Below, in pieces: positions 34,071 to 44,275 of a DNA stretch of 64,000 nucleotides. Every line of letters begins with the position of its first letter. Positions within the stretch are counted from its first letter, which is position 1. Source of the DNA: Echinarachnius parma (Eukaryota; Echinodermata; Echinoidea; Clypeasteroida; Echinarachniidae); the NCBI GenBank assembly GCA_037951105.1, contig JBAMJV010002074.1, forward strand, positions 145,948 through 209,947, read 5' to 3'. The translations under genes were made by a program, and so were the position numbers. Below the pieces are notes generated by a model. The model saw only the letters and a list, made by a program, of their open reading frames with translations, searched no databases and had not been told where the DNA came from.

Positions 34071-34179
34071 ATTTCGCAAAGGACTAACAACACTTTTCCC
34101 TATAGTGCATGTTCATGTTCATGAAATTCGCATAGACTTTGTACACATCCAACTCGGTGCCCGTGGTCAAGGGGTATTT

Positions 34180-34370
34180 ATCCGATATCACTCTAACTTA
34201 TGATGTTTTTTCTTCTTGATTACCGATTACATTATGGAGTTTCAAAATGATCTGTAGTGGTACCAGCGTTTTTCCTCATTTGTATAAACGATTTCCAAAC
34301 CTACGTTATTATTTCCATTTGGGATTGTTTGCAGATGATTTTTAGCCGGTTTCTCACTTTTTAGAGAGTA
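34180..34370 (+). pseudogene. reverse transcriptase fossil (CR1/L2-like)
   Basis: In broken frames one can read HYGV, then VVPAFFLICINDFQT (decayed GVPQGS...LFLIYINDF motif, near 34256-34310) and FHLGLFADDF (catalytic FADD box, near 34315-34350). Spacing between the two motifs is correct for a LINE RT. All frames contain stops. Confidence 0.65.
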
Positions 34371-34510
34371 TTTACACATAGATTTAAATGTAATGAGGTC
34401 AAATATTGACGCATTTCATATAGGTGTAAAGAAAATATATTATACCAAATTAATGCTTTTTAGAAATCGTTACCGAGAAAACAGTTTTTTGGTATCAAGG
34501 ATTCGTATTA

Positions 34511-34980
34511 AAGGATAGTTGAGTTGAGTTTTGGTATATAGAGGCCGTTACACAATATTTGTGTGAGATAATTAAAAACGGAGTGTCGAGTTTGAAAGAG
34601 CATACAATTGTAATGACAGAATAAACTAAATTTGATCAAAATTGTTTCAGAAAAGCCTAAGATATCCATAAACCTAACATTTTAATAATTGTAGGGAACG
34701 GAAAATATAACTTTGAATCGGCCGCTAACAAATTTCAAAATTGCTTCTTCTTTTTAGAAAGGTACTATTAAAGATGTTTTTGAATAATTGTTGATTTATT
34801 TGTAATGGTTAAAACCAATATGCTTTTTACTTAGTCATTTGTAATTTGTTGTGTTATTAATTTCGAGCATGGTGGAGTAAGTTATAACTGTTTGTTTGCA
34901 ATGTAATGATGCAGGTTTTAGTTACTAAAGCTCAGGTTAACCAAAGCTGAACTCTCTTTATCAAAACTCAACTATCCTTT
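34511..34980. mobile_element. TTAA MITE (ATAGTTGAG family)
   Basis: Left TTAA then AGGATAGTTGAG (with GTTGAG duplicated), right CAAAACTCAACTATCC then TT and TTAA. Internal GAGTGTCGAGTTTGAAAGAG and TTTGATCAAAATTGTTTCAG occur also in the copies at 55427-55620 and 55970-56420. Confidence 0.82.
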
Positions 34981-35279
34981 TAATGAAAACACAAGTGGAT
35001 TGCACTTCATTTGTAGTAATATAGATACAAATATTACGAAAAAAAGATTGAACCACTGCTATATATTTCACGGGGAAAATTGATTAACAAAATGCAAGAT
35101 AGCTAAATCAAGACAGATATAGGGAAACAGTCCATTTCATACATTGGGGCAGTAATTTTAGATGAATCTCCATGCGACTTAAAATGTACAATGTCACGAT
35201 ATGGATTTCTTAAATTGTACAATAATTAAAATATATTTTAATTATGTTCTACCAACAATGTATGAAAACGTTTTTGGAA

Positions 35280-36140
35280 CATTTTGGATTGTTGTAATAT
35301 TATCGATAATACAATGTGCAGTATATACTTGTATTGCTTATATAGGTGTTCAAGGGCTAGTTTTGACTAGTATACTATGCAATGTCTATCCTTTTTAATA
35401 AATGACGGGAAATTGTGAAATATTGTACATTATATGATTTTGTTAAATTTGTAAATTGCTATCGGGGTTCATGATCGATTATAAACGATCATAATAGTGA
35501 AAAGAAAAATTCCTATTTTTGCTATTATTTGTATTGAAAACAGTATTATCATGTCCCTGTTTTCTATATAATTTGTTGTAATATTATCGATAATATAATG
35601 TGCAGTATATACTTGTATTGTTTATATAGTTGTTCAAGGGCTAGTTTTGACTAATCTACTATGCAATGTCTATCCTTTTTAATAAATGACGGGAAATTGT
35701 GAAATATTGTACATTATATTATTTTGTTGAATTGGTAAATTAATACAATTAAATTAAATTTTATTAACAAAATATTGGGGGTGCAAAGCCCCCTCTTTAT
35801 TCACTTTGATACACCTATTAATTAGTGATTTATGATCGGTAAAGGTTCGTTCCGCAATCGATCCCAATGCGTCGTAAGTGGGCCGACATTGGGTGATTTC
35901 AAGTATGGTGTTTAAGGCCGGTGTTAGTGTTTATTACACACAAGCGCCAGTTTTATAAACACTAACACCAGCCCTAAACACCATACTTGAAATCACCCAT
36001 TGGGCCAACGCAGAATTGCTATCGGGGTTCATGATCGATTATAAACGATCATAATAGTGAACAGAAAAATTCCTATTTTTGCTATTATTTGTATTGAAAA
36101 CAGTGTTATCATGTCCTTGTTTTTCTATATAATTTATAAA
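35280..36140. repeat. ~285-bp direct repeat, second copy split
   Basis: 35295-35574 is repeated from 35575 (ATTATCGATAATA, TGTTCAAGGGCTAGTTTTGA, AAATGACGGGAAATTGTG) to about 35725, then continues at 36016-36135 (ATTGCTATCGGGGTTCATGA, TAAACGATCATAATAGTGAA). The gap (35726-36015) is an insertion holding the hairpin at 35897-36001. Confidence 0.8.
35897..36001. mobile_element. 45-bp-stem hairpin element
   Basis: TGGGTGATTTCAAGTATGGT begins one arm; the other ends ACCATACTTGAAATCACCCA. Between are TGTTAGTGTTTAT and ATAAACACTAACA around a ~20-bp loop. ATT flanks both ends. Solo arm-like fragments occur at 6382-6427 and 17402-17418. Confidence 0.8.
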
Positions 36141-36452
36141 ACTATAAATGACACCTGAATAATAGTCTTATGAATATGATTCAAAGGCTGATTATTTTAG
36201 AATCTACTCTCGGCAATTACTAACTATTAACAAATGTACATAGTATGTATAGGTATATATATACTAAGTCGATTGCATAGTATATTGTTAAGACGATAGG
36301 ATAGGATAGGATAGGATAGAATGATAGGTAGATTAGGTGTAGGATAAGGATGTAGGATTTAGTGGTTGCATGACGGAAGTGTAAAATTTGTAACACCATT
36401 CAAGCCTATTAATCATTTTGTTTTAATAATTGTTCGTATTGTTGTTCGTATT

Positions 36453-36922
36453 GTTGGCCCGAGGTTGGCCCGAGGTTGGCCCGAGGTTGGCCCGAGGTTG
36501 GCCCGAGGTTGGCCCGAGGTTGGCCCGAGGTTGGCCCGAGGTTGGCCCGAGGTTGGCCCGAGGTTGGCCCGAGGTTGGCCCGAGGTTGGCCCGAGGTTGG
36601 CCCGAGGTTGGCCCGAGGTTGGCCCGAGGTTGGCCCGAGGTTGGCCCGAGGTTGGCCCGAGGTTGGCCCGAGGTTGGCCCGAGGTTGGCCCGAGGTTGGC
36701 CCGAGGTTGGCCCGAGGTTGGCCCGAGGTTGGCCCGAGGTTGGCCCGAGGTTGGCCCGAGGTTGGCCCGAGGTTGGCCCGAGGTTGGCCCGAGGTTGGCC
36801 CGAGGTTGGCCCGAGGTTGGCCCGAGGTTGGCCCGAGGTTGGCCCGAGGTTGGCCCGAGGTTGGCCCGAGGTTGGCCCGAGGTTGGCCCGAGGTTGGCCC
36901 GAGGTTGGCCCGAGGTTGGCCC
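36453..36922. repeat. 11-bp minisatellite, 42 perfect copies
   Basis: GTTGGCCCGAG repeats 42 times without a single change (36453-36914), followed by a partial copy. Because 11 is not a multiple of 3, every forward frame reads the same 11-residue peptide cycle and every reverse frame another, so long open frames (up to 213 codons) appear on both strands. None is a gene. Confidence 0.97.
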
Positions 36923-37654
36923 AATGTCATAATTAGCCAACTGAAAGGTTGGGCAAGGGTTGGGAAAACGTTGGCCCAACACTTGTACGACGTTGGCTTG
37001 TTGGGTTGGGCCAACGAGGGCCCAGCGGCAAGAATGACGTGGGCAAAACGTCACGTTTTAACGTTGGCCCGACATTGACTTACATAGTCGTATTAACGTT
37101 GGGGTTTAGTCGGCTCAATGTTGGCTTGACGTCAGAAATAGCAAAATAAATGGTTGGGCAAACGTTGGCTCAGCATTGGCAATTGACGTTGTCGTATGGG
37201 GGTTGGGTCAACGAGGGCCCAGCAGCAAGAATGACGTGGGCTAGACGTCACGTTTTGACGTTGGCCCAACATGACCGCCTACATTGGGCCAACGATGGGC
37301 CAACGTAGCATTGTTATCTGGGCATATACTTGATGGAATTTTAGACCTCTCCATTTCAGTACATATTGTATTAATCACTAATCACTGTTTGCACTTGACA
37401 ACAAAGTTACTAGATCCCTTTAAGAATAAATTAGTACAATGTTCATCTAAAGAACAAACTAAAAGACAAAAATAAATTAAATACTTGTGACATCCACAAT
37501 GTAGTTCAGGTTAAACATGTCAATACTTGTCTGAGACCATGGCTAGGTGGTGTTTTTGGTCAAGAAAGAACAGCAAGTTAAGTCATATCATTTAACATGT
37601 ACCACCACTAATAACTGAGTCTAAATTGATTTTACTCCACCCTCTTCGAACTTA

Positions 37655-38408
37655 AAGGGTCGCATGTAAAGTGTCAAGTCCACGAAAATTACTAGGAGCC
37701 GTAGGAGGTTCCTCGTTTTTCTTCTACCGTGTTGTCATGGTTGTTTAGCTTATTATATGGTAAGAGAAGAATAAAATAGGGTTAGATTTTTTTCAAATGG
37801 CCCTTTAGCATGACAATATCTATCATTCAGCTCACGAGCGTTAATTAACGGTCATAAACCTCATAAACGTCATACAGTAAATCGTTTTAAAAGGTGACGC
37901 ATATTTTCGTTTGTTTTTTTTTTAACCAGAAAAGTAATGTTCTTTTCAATAAATTGTTTACACATCATTCGGACATATCTTGTGGTGTGGCAAGATTGGT
38001 AGAGCGCGCGCTTTCCGATCATGAGATCCCGGGTTCGAACCCTGCCCACTGCCTTTGTCCTTCGGCAAGACAATTTATCCACAATTGCTGCTCTCTACCC
38101 AGGTGTATAAATGGGGACCCGGTAGGAGGTGAAAGCCTTTATGTGAACGATCTTCTTGAGCCCATGAGCGCTTGGAAGGAATGCTCCCCAGGGAGTGGAG
38201 ATGGTGCACACAATGTGTGCTGGTCTGCATTGTATCCTATGACCGGGGGTAATATTATCATTGTAAAGCGCTTAGAGATGATTATCAATCATATTAGGCG
38301 CTATATAAATCGAGATTATTATTATTATATCTTGCAATGATTTAAGTACAGTATTGAAGTCTCAAATGTTATTTTGGGGCAATATCTGATACTTTATAGG
38401 TGCACCTT
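37655..38408. mobile_element. TA MITE (AAGTGATCC family) with a SINE inside
   Basis: Starts TTAAAGGGTCGCATGTAAAG and ends ACTTTATAGGTGCACCTTAA, with internal GGTAAGAGAAGAATAAAATA and ATTGAAGTCTCAAATGTTAT. It resembles 3188-3568 closely, including the target GGACATATCTT in which the SINE landed. Confidence 0.85.
37983..38326 (+). mobile_element. tRNA-derived SINE, full length
   Basis: Head with GGCAAGATTGGTAGAGCGCG and B box GGGTTCGAACCC; body; 3' part TGTAAAGCGCTTAGAGATG and GGCGCTATATAAATCGAG; ATT tail. The 8-bp duplication ATATCTTG lies at 37975-37982 and 38327-38334. The uninterrupted target is seen at 3488 in the sister MITE. The 148-codon overlapping frame is incidental. Confidence 0.92.
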
Positions 38409-38519
38409 AAACATCGGCCGCCCAAAGGTCCTCAATTACACCCCTCTATGACCTACTTTACACATATTATGACCTCCCAACTACTTATTTCAACCACTTC
38501 ACCGTCTTGTTCGTTGTAC

Positions 38520-38620
38520 CATGGGCGTCGATACTTACGTAATACCTATTCATCAGGGGGGATGAATGAATAGATCATCCCCCCTGATGAATGGGTATCA
38601 ATGACAGATCGACGCCCATG
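38520..38620. mobile_element. hAT-type MITE, 101 bp
   Basis: Ends CATGGGCGTCGAT and ATCGACGCCCATG, 8-bp duplication CGTTGTAC at 38512-38519 and 38621-38628. The interior folds back through ATTCATCAGGGGGGATGA and TCATCCCCCCTGATGAAT. Same plan as 12522-12646. Confidence 0.93.
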
Positions 38621-38628
38621 CGTTGTAC

Positions 38629-39899
38629 ATTCAACTTTACGACAAAACAGGGACTGACCAGGCCGATAATGACCTACAAACTTTCACTAAGATCAAACAC
38701 ATTACCCGCGGACGTACTTTTTGGGAGTGAACTTCAATTTAACTCGTACTTTTCCCCCTTTCCAACGTAGCCCATGCATAAATCAATGAAATTAATCCAA
38801 ACTTGACACAATCTTAATTAACAGGAAACAATCTACCAATCAAATACATTACTCCACCTACCTATTTTGCTATTTTATCCCTTCTTTAGGGAAGTTCCCC
38901 CAAGATTTGCTTCAACTTAATCCTAACAAAGATCAATGATATTAAGCCGACATTATTGAACACAGTCTTAATTAACAACAAGCAGTCCAACGAATGATAC
39001 AATAAAGATCAATGACTCTAAGCCGAAATTAAACACAGTCTTAATTAACAACTAACAAGCCAATGAATGATTCCATTTCAACATCTCTTAGTCCATACGA
39101 CTATTTTCTTTGTTTAACCACATATCGATTCAAGACATTCAACCGAACTTGGCGCATATATCAATCATCGAACTAATTAACTCCAATTAAATACAGTAAT
39201 TAACCTAATTAACTTTCAAGGTTGTCTATACTGCCCCAATACTCTTCTCACACACACACGCATACATACACTAACAAACACACACAAACACACGAAAACA
39301 CACACAAACACACGTGGTACGTGTTATGCCAACCATGAAAAAACTTCACACAAGCAAGCATATGCACTCACGCACGTGTGTATGTATGTATTATGCCAAC
39401 CATGAACAAACTTGCAAAACCAAGTACTTTGCATTTTCCAGTCACCCTGACCCCTTGCTTCCGAAAATCACACACTCACACATACACACACCCACACACA
39501 CAAACACACGCACACACACACACACGCGCTCACACACACACACACACACATACACACACAATACAAGCGAGTCAACATTATCCTTTTACTCTTGCATGTA
39601 CCACCGCACTATGCAAACTATGTACTATGGGAGTAAGCTTAGACAAGGAGTGATGCGAGAGGGCGCTATAATATGAATGTAAGAATGGCCCAAGTCCTGG
39701 AATTGGGTCATTCTAACATCCATACTAGATTTCACTCACTCATTTTAGGCACTTCCGGGGGGGGGGGGGGAATTAAGGTTAATCCTTTATACAACAGATA
39801 GGCCCATGTATAAGCAACAATTTCACATGTTTAACTCAATTTGGCCAAAAATTGGACTTTGGTCGATTGTATATGCAGGTCTTCACTTGTATCCGTGGA
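38629..39899. other. no gene; CA-rich microsatellite
   Basis: Direct repeats of AAAGATCAATGA and CACAGTCTTAATTAACA occur at 38930-39060. A compound (CA)n tract spans about 39248-39313 and 39465-39560. A run of G at 39758-39770. Long frames of His/Thr through the CA tract are artefacts. Confidence 0.6.
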
Positions 39900-40552
39900 T
39901 GGCTGTGGGCAGTTCTCAAAGGCGATAGAGACATCAGAGTCCTCATCTTGCAAGATCGTGCCTAAATCTCAGAAGCACACCCAGACGCACACGGCGGGAC
40001 AATTGACGTTTAAGGCGTCTTGTCATTTAAAAACGCCGCGGCTTTCATGGGCTTTCCTGATAATCCGACTTAGTGTTGAAATCTCGATTAGCATCCACTT
40101 CAAGTTTTTTCAAAAGAAAAGACGAATAGCACGATATCCGGGTGATTATGTAAGGCGCAGTCGCGCGGTGGAAAGCAATATCGATCCGTCTATTGATATC
40201 ACGTAATTACTCGCCAAGCCTGGGACAAAGTACGAGCCTAGCTTGATAATCCGTCTTTTGTGATCGTAAAACTGAGAAAGTCAAAGGACAACCCCGGACC
40301 GCTGCGCCACATATAATCACCTGGATATCGTGCTCTATTTAAGACTTCGTCTTTATTTTGAAAAAAATTGAAGCGTTCAGTTTCAGCTTTCTAGTGGATG
40401 CTAATCGAGATTTCAACACAAAGTCGGATTATCAGGAAAGCCCATGAAAGCCGCGGGGTTTTTAAATGACAAGACGCCTAAAGGCTGACCGCAATATGGT
40501 GGACATGCTGAACCGCACAATTCGAAAACTTTACCAATTAGGCAATCATCAA
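39900..40552 (-). pseudogene. dead duplicate of the TIL exon, split by a foldback
   Basis: Minus-strand sequence 40552-40479 and 40013-39900 together match the TIL exon at 12791-12973 and its intron flank. The module has lost several cysteines, contains an in-frame TGA in the CxC region, and its donor (GTAAGA in the live copy) has been replaced. A 465-bp element sits in the middle. It lies on the gene's 5' side relative to the intact copy, so it is a tandem exon duplicate that decayed. Confidence 0.85.
40014..40478. mobile_element. PIF/Harbinger-like foldback, 465 bp, TAA duplication
   Basis: Ends GGCGTCTTGTCATTTAAAAA and TTTTTAAATGACAAGACGCC, flanked by TAA on both sides (40011-40013, 40479-40481). 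The arms extend about 200 bp (TCCGACTTAGTGTTGAAATC against GATTTCAACACAAAGTCGGA). The related exon at 12890-12905 shows the empty site (GTTTGAAGGCTG). A 3-bp TWA duplication is the PIF/Harbinger hallmark; no transposase is present. Confidence 0.9.
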
Positions 40553-40705
40553 CTTTGCAAGAACATCCAGACAGAGAAAGAAAATGACTGTTAGCAAAAA
40601 CGTTTTTGCTGGGTTTGAAAAAACAAAGCGTAATGGCTAATCAATTATTGCTGAGTGGTTACGAAAGAGAGAGTTTATTTTTGGTTTAGAGGACACTTCA
40701 ATAAA

Positions 40706-41246
40706 TAATTCATCTGAATACTTGTAAGTGCACGTGATCTGTAAGATAAAATTTGATCAAAATCGATTCAGGAACAGCTGAAATATCAATAAGATATATA
40801 TGATTGGAATAAATGTGGGGCCCACAGGGCAAGTACACTTTCTGTTCGGACCAGAAAGATTGCATGATATACTAGTTTACTTTCACGATCCGGACAGTAG
40901 AGCAAAGGGTTAGTGTGGAGGTTAAAACAAATCCTAACAATCGCCTCTATGTTTAAAAAAAACCCATACAAATCATAAAAATCACCTTCAGGTTTGAAAC
41001 AATCCTACAAATTATGAAAATCACCTCCAGGTTTAAACAAATCATAGAAATCATAAAAATCACCTTTGTGTTAAAAATTTTTTTTTTTTTAAAGAAACGC
41101 TTTTTAGGTTAAAAGAAAATCATACAAATCATAAAATTGCCTAAGTTACGTTTAAAAAAAATCATAAAATCCATAAAAAATTGCCTTAAGGTTAAAAACA
41201 AAACATGCAAATCATACAAATTTAAAAAAAAGAATTAGATTGTTGT
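40706..41246. repeat. degenerate ~55-bp tandem repeat and MITE scrap
   Basis: AAATCATAAAAATCACCT with a following AGGTTTAAA recurs about five times between 40930 and 41220 with heavy variation. At 40740-40800, AAAATTTGATCAAAATCGAT and CAGCTGAAATATC match the interior of the ATAGTTGAG MITE family. Confidence 0.55.
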
Positions 41247-42467
41247 AAGGACCGCTAGTCATAAGGACCGCTAGTCATAAGGACCGCTATTCATAACGTG
41301 TACCTTCCTATACGTGAAGGACCGCTATTCATAATACGAAAAGGGGGTCGCTATTCATAGAGGCATAAGGACCGTTATTCATAAGGACCGTTATTCATAA
41401 TGTGGGATGAGGGTCACTATTAATAATTCACATTGAGGGTCATTACTCATAACGACCGCTATTCATAATACAAAATCGGGGTCGCTATTCATAAACATGA
41501 AGAAGGGGCGCTACTCATAATTTATATTGGGGGTCACTACTCATAGGGAACGCTATTCATAATACGAAAATAGGGTCGCTATACATAATATTGAATGAGG
41601 GTCGCTAGTCATAATACGAGAAGAGGACCGCTATTCATAATACGAGAGTAGGACCGCTACCATAATACGAAATGGGGGTCGCTAGTCATAAAACGAGAAG
41701 AGGGTCGCTAGTCATAATATGGAATGAGGGTCGCTATATATTCAAATACGAGAAGAGGGTCGCTAGTCATAATACGAGAAGAGGGCCGCTACTCATAATA
41801 CGAAATGGGGGTCGCTAGTCATAAAACGAGAAGAGGGTCGCTAGTCATAATATGGAATGAGGGTCGCTATATATTCATAATACGAGAAGAGGGTCGCTAG
41901 TCATAATACGAGAAGAGGGCCGCTACTCATAATACGGAATGAGGACCGCTAGTCATAATACGGGAAGGGGACCGCTACTCATAATACGGAATGAGGACCG
42001 ATATTCATAATACGAGAAGAGCGTCGCTAGTCATAATACGAGAGTAGGACCGCTACTCATAATACGAAATGGGGGTCGCTGGTCATAATACGAGAAGAGG
42101 GTCGCTAGTCATAATATGGAATGAGCTGGGTCGCTTTATATTCATAATACGAGAAGAGGGTCGCTAGTCATAATACGAGAAGATAAGACCGCTACTCATA
42201 ATACGGAATGAGGGTCGCTAGTCATAATATGAGAACCGGATCGCTACTCATAATATGGAATGGGGGTCGCTAGTCATAATGTGAGAAGAGGGTCGCTATT
42301 CATAATACATGCAGGCTACGCCATCTATGAACTACGAAAATTGTTGGTAATTATGTACATGTACAAAGGGAATACTGCGGGGAGGGTGGGCCGAATGGAT
42401 GGGGGGGGGGGGGGGGGGGTGATGAGTCGCGTACGTTATTGGGCACGCCTTTTTTCTTTATTTGTTA

Positions 42468-43014
42468 AAGTGATCCAGGTAAAGTGTCTAACTCCACGAC
42501 AAATACTTGGAGCTTCCTCGTTTCTCTTCTGACGTGTTGTTTAGCTTATGGTAAGAGAAGAATAAAATAGGGTTCGATTTTTTCAAATGTCCCTTTAGTA
42601 TGAAGATAATTATCATTGAAAATCATTTTTTCAAAAGCGTTAGCTAACGGTTTTGATAAAAAGTCGTCGCTAAACACGTCCTGCAAGCGCGCGTGGGAAA
42701 TGTTCCCGACCCACTGAACTTTGAGCCTAGCGTGCGCAAATTCCATGAATTCCGTACCGTCTGTAGCTGTATACACGGGTGCGGATATCGTCAAGATCAA
42801 ACGGATGATTATTACTGCGACAAATCTACAACAGACCATCAGTATTCGGTGATAAAATATGAACTCAATATTCGTTTTTTTCACTAGGTAAACAGTGTGC
42901 GTTTTCTTTCAAACTTTCACAAATCTTTCAATTCTATTTTACAATGATATTGATATAGGATTGAAGTCTCAAATGTCAGTTTGTGCAATATCTGACACTT
43001 TACACGGATCACTT
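42468..43014. mobile_element. TA MITE (AAGTGATCC family), 547 bp
   Basis: Ends AAGTGATCCAGGTAAAGTG and CACTTTACACGGATCACTT, TA on both sides (42466-42467, 43015-43016). Colinear in inverse sense with 23074-23622 along its whole length. A 112-codon minus frame inside is not conserved in the sister copy. Confidence 0.92.
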
Positions 43015-43733
43015 TAAGAAATGTATTGTGTTTGTAAAATAAGTATACAGTATATGTCATCAGGTTCGATTCCCACGACCTATTTAAGTTAACCGCATAC
43101 CGCGCGCATTCGCGCGATTCCAGGAATGAGTTATATTTATTCGCCATGTGGCATAATGTGTGTTTTGATTTATTAAAGCTCAGTGATGAAGCAGACGTGA
43201 GTTTTATTTCTCTCCTGATCGACATTATACAAGTACATTCACAAAATGTATGTTTTCAATAAATGTTTTTGACAAATATTGGGGGCCGTGTTTCGCCCCC
43301 CCCCCCCCCCCTTATAGCTACGCCACAGCAATTAGGATGTCCCCCATCCAAATTTCCCTTTTTTATTATCATTTTGTTGCTTATTAATTTTGTATGGTTA
43401 ACGAACCTCTTCTCGTATAGTGACCCTCATTCCATTATGAGTAGCGGTCCTCTTCTCGTATTATGAGTAGCGGTCCTCTTCTCGTATTATGACTAGCGAC
43501 CCCCATTTCGTATTATGAATAGCGACCCTACTCTCGTATTATGACTAGCGACCCTCTTCTCGTATTATAAGTAGCGGTCCTCTTCTCGTATTATGAGTAG
43601 CGACCCTATTCTCGTATTATGAATAGCGGTCCTCATTCCGTATTATGAGTAGCGGTCCTACTCTCGTATTATGACTAGCGGTCCTCTTCTCGTATTATGA
43701 GTAGCGGTCCTCTTCTCGTATTAGCGTGCTTAC

Positions 43734-43922
43734 GATCCTGGACCATAAGCACGGTCGACCGTAAAATACGAGTGCGCATCTGTTCTGCGCATGTATGACG
43801 TAATGCCTTATGGTCGACTAATTTTTGGTGAACAGTTTTCGCGCGATGTATGGTCGGGTCACCTGACTCGACCGTAAACATTTTACGGTCCACTAACTCA
43901 CGGTCCAGGATCGTAAGCGCCC
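43734..43922. mobile_element. 189-bp inverted-repeat element, TATTA duplication
   Basis: CTTACGATCCTGGACC near the left end is matched by GGTCCAGGATCGTAAG near the right, extending with mismatches through CCGTAAAAT / ATTTTACGG. TATTA flanks it at 43729-43733 and 43923-43927. The surrounding minisatellite resumes in register, which fixes the insertion. Confidence 0.85.
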
Positions 43923-44275
43923 TATTATGAGTAGCGACCCTCTTCTCGTATTATGACTAGCGACCGTCATTAAGTATTATGAGTAGCGGTCCTACTCTCG
44001 TATTATGACTAGCGACCCTCTTCTCGTATTATGAATAGGGATCCCTATGAATAAAGACCCCGATTTTGTATTATGATTAGCGACCCTCTTCCCATATTAT
44101 GAATAGCGACCCTCTTCTTGGATTATGAATAGCGGTCCTTATGAATAATGACCCTTATGTATAATGACCCTCTTCTCAAATTATGAATAGCGGTCCTTAT
44201 GAATAGCGGTCCTTATGATTAGTGGTCCTTATGAGTAGCGGTCCTTATGACTAGCGGTCCTTATGACTAGCGAGC

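Larger units (their letters stand above)
31091..37322. mobile_element. 6.2-kb structure with 17-bp terminal inverted repeats and satellite ends
   Basis: CCCAGATAACAATGCTA at 31091-31107 is repeated inverted at 37306-37322. Just inside each end lie arrays of CAACGTTGGCC-type repeats: a 122-bp satellite on the left; 42 copies of an 11-bp unit plus two ~200-bp direct repeats (around 36985-37110 and 37195-37300) on the right. The middle holds other transposons and an RT fossil, but no transposase. The layout suggests one non-autonomous transposon that grew by satellite expansion and nested insertion. Alternatively two separate elements of one family lie in opposite orientation. No clear target duplication was found. 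Confidence 0.65.
41247..44275. mobile_element. 3-kb TU-like foldback with two-unit minisatellite arms
   Basis: The left arm (41247-42308) is a tandem array whose outermost copies have a ~16-bp unit (AAGGACCGCTAGTCAT) and whose inner copies have a ~26-bp unit (GGTCGCTAGTCATAATACGA plus GAAGAG). The right arm (about 43398-44275) is the same in reverse, again with the 16-bp unit outermost. Variants (GCTATTCATAA, ACGAAATGGGG) occur in both arms. The 1.1-kb centre holds G and C runs and a TA MITE; a 189-bp element interrupts the right arm. No transposase. Confidence 0.85.

Noticed and set aside
36366..37078. Long opposing open frames of 168-213 codons
   Set aside because: All are readings of the perfect 11-bp minisatellite, which lacks stops in any frame.
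39314..39676. 120-codon His/Thr-rich frame
   Set aside because: It is the translation of a CA microsatellite.
42546..42884. 112-codon minus frame
   Set aside because: Inside the TA MITE; the sister copy at 23074-23622 does not keep it open.
41247..44275. CRISPR-like alternation of repeat and variable sequence
   Set aside because: Units are contiguous minisatellite copies without unique spacers, arranged as two inverted arms, in clearly eukaryotic DNA.
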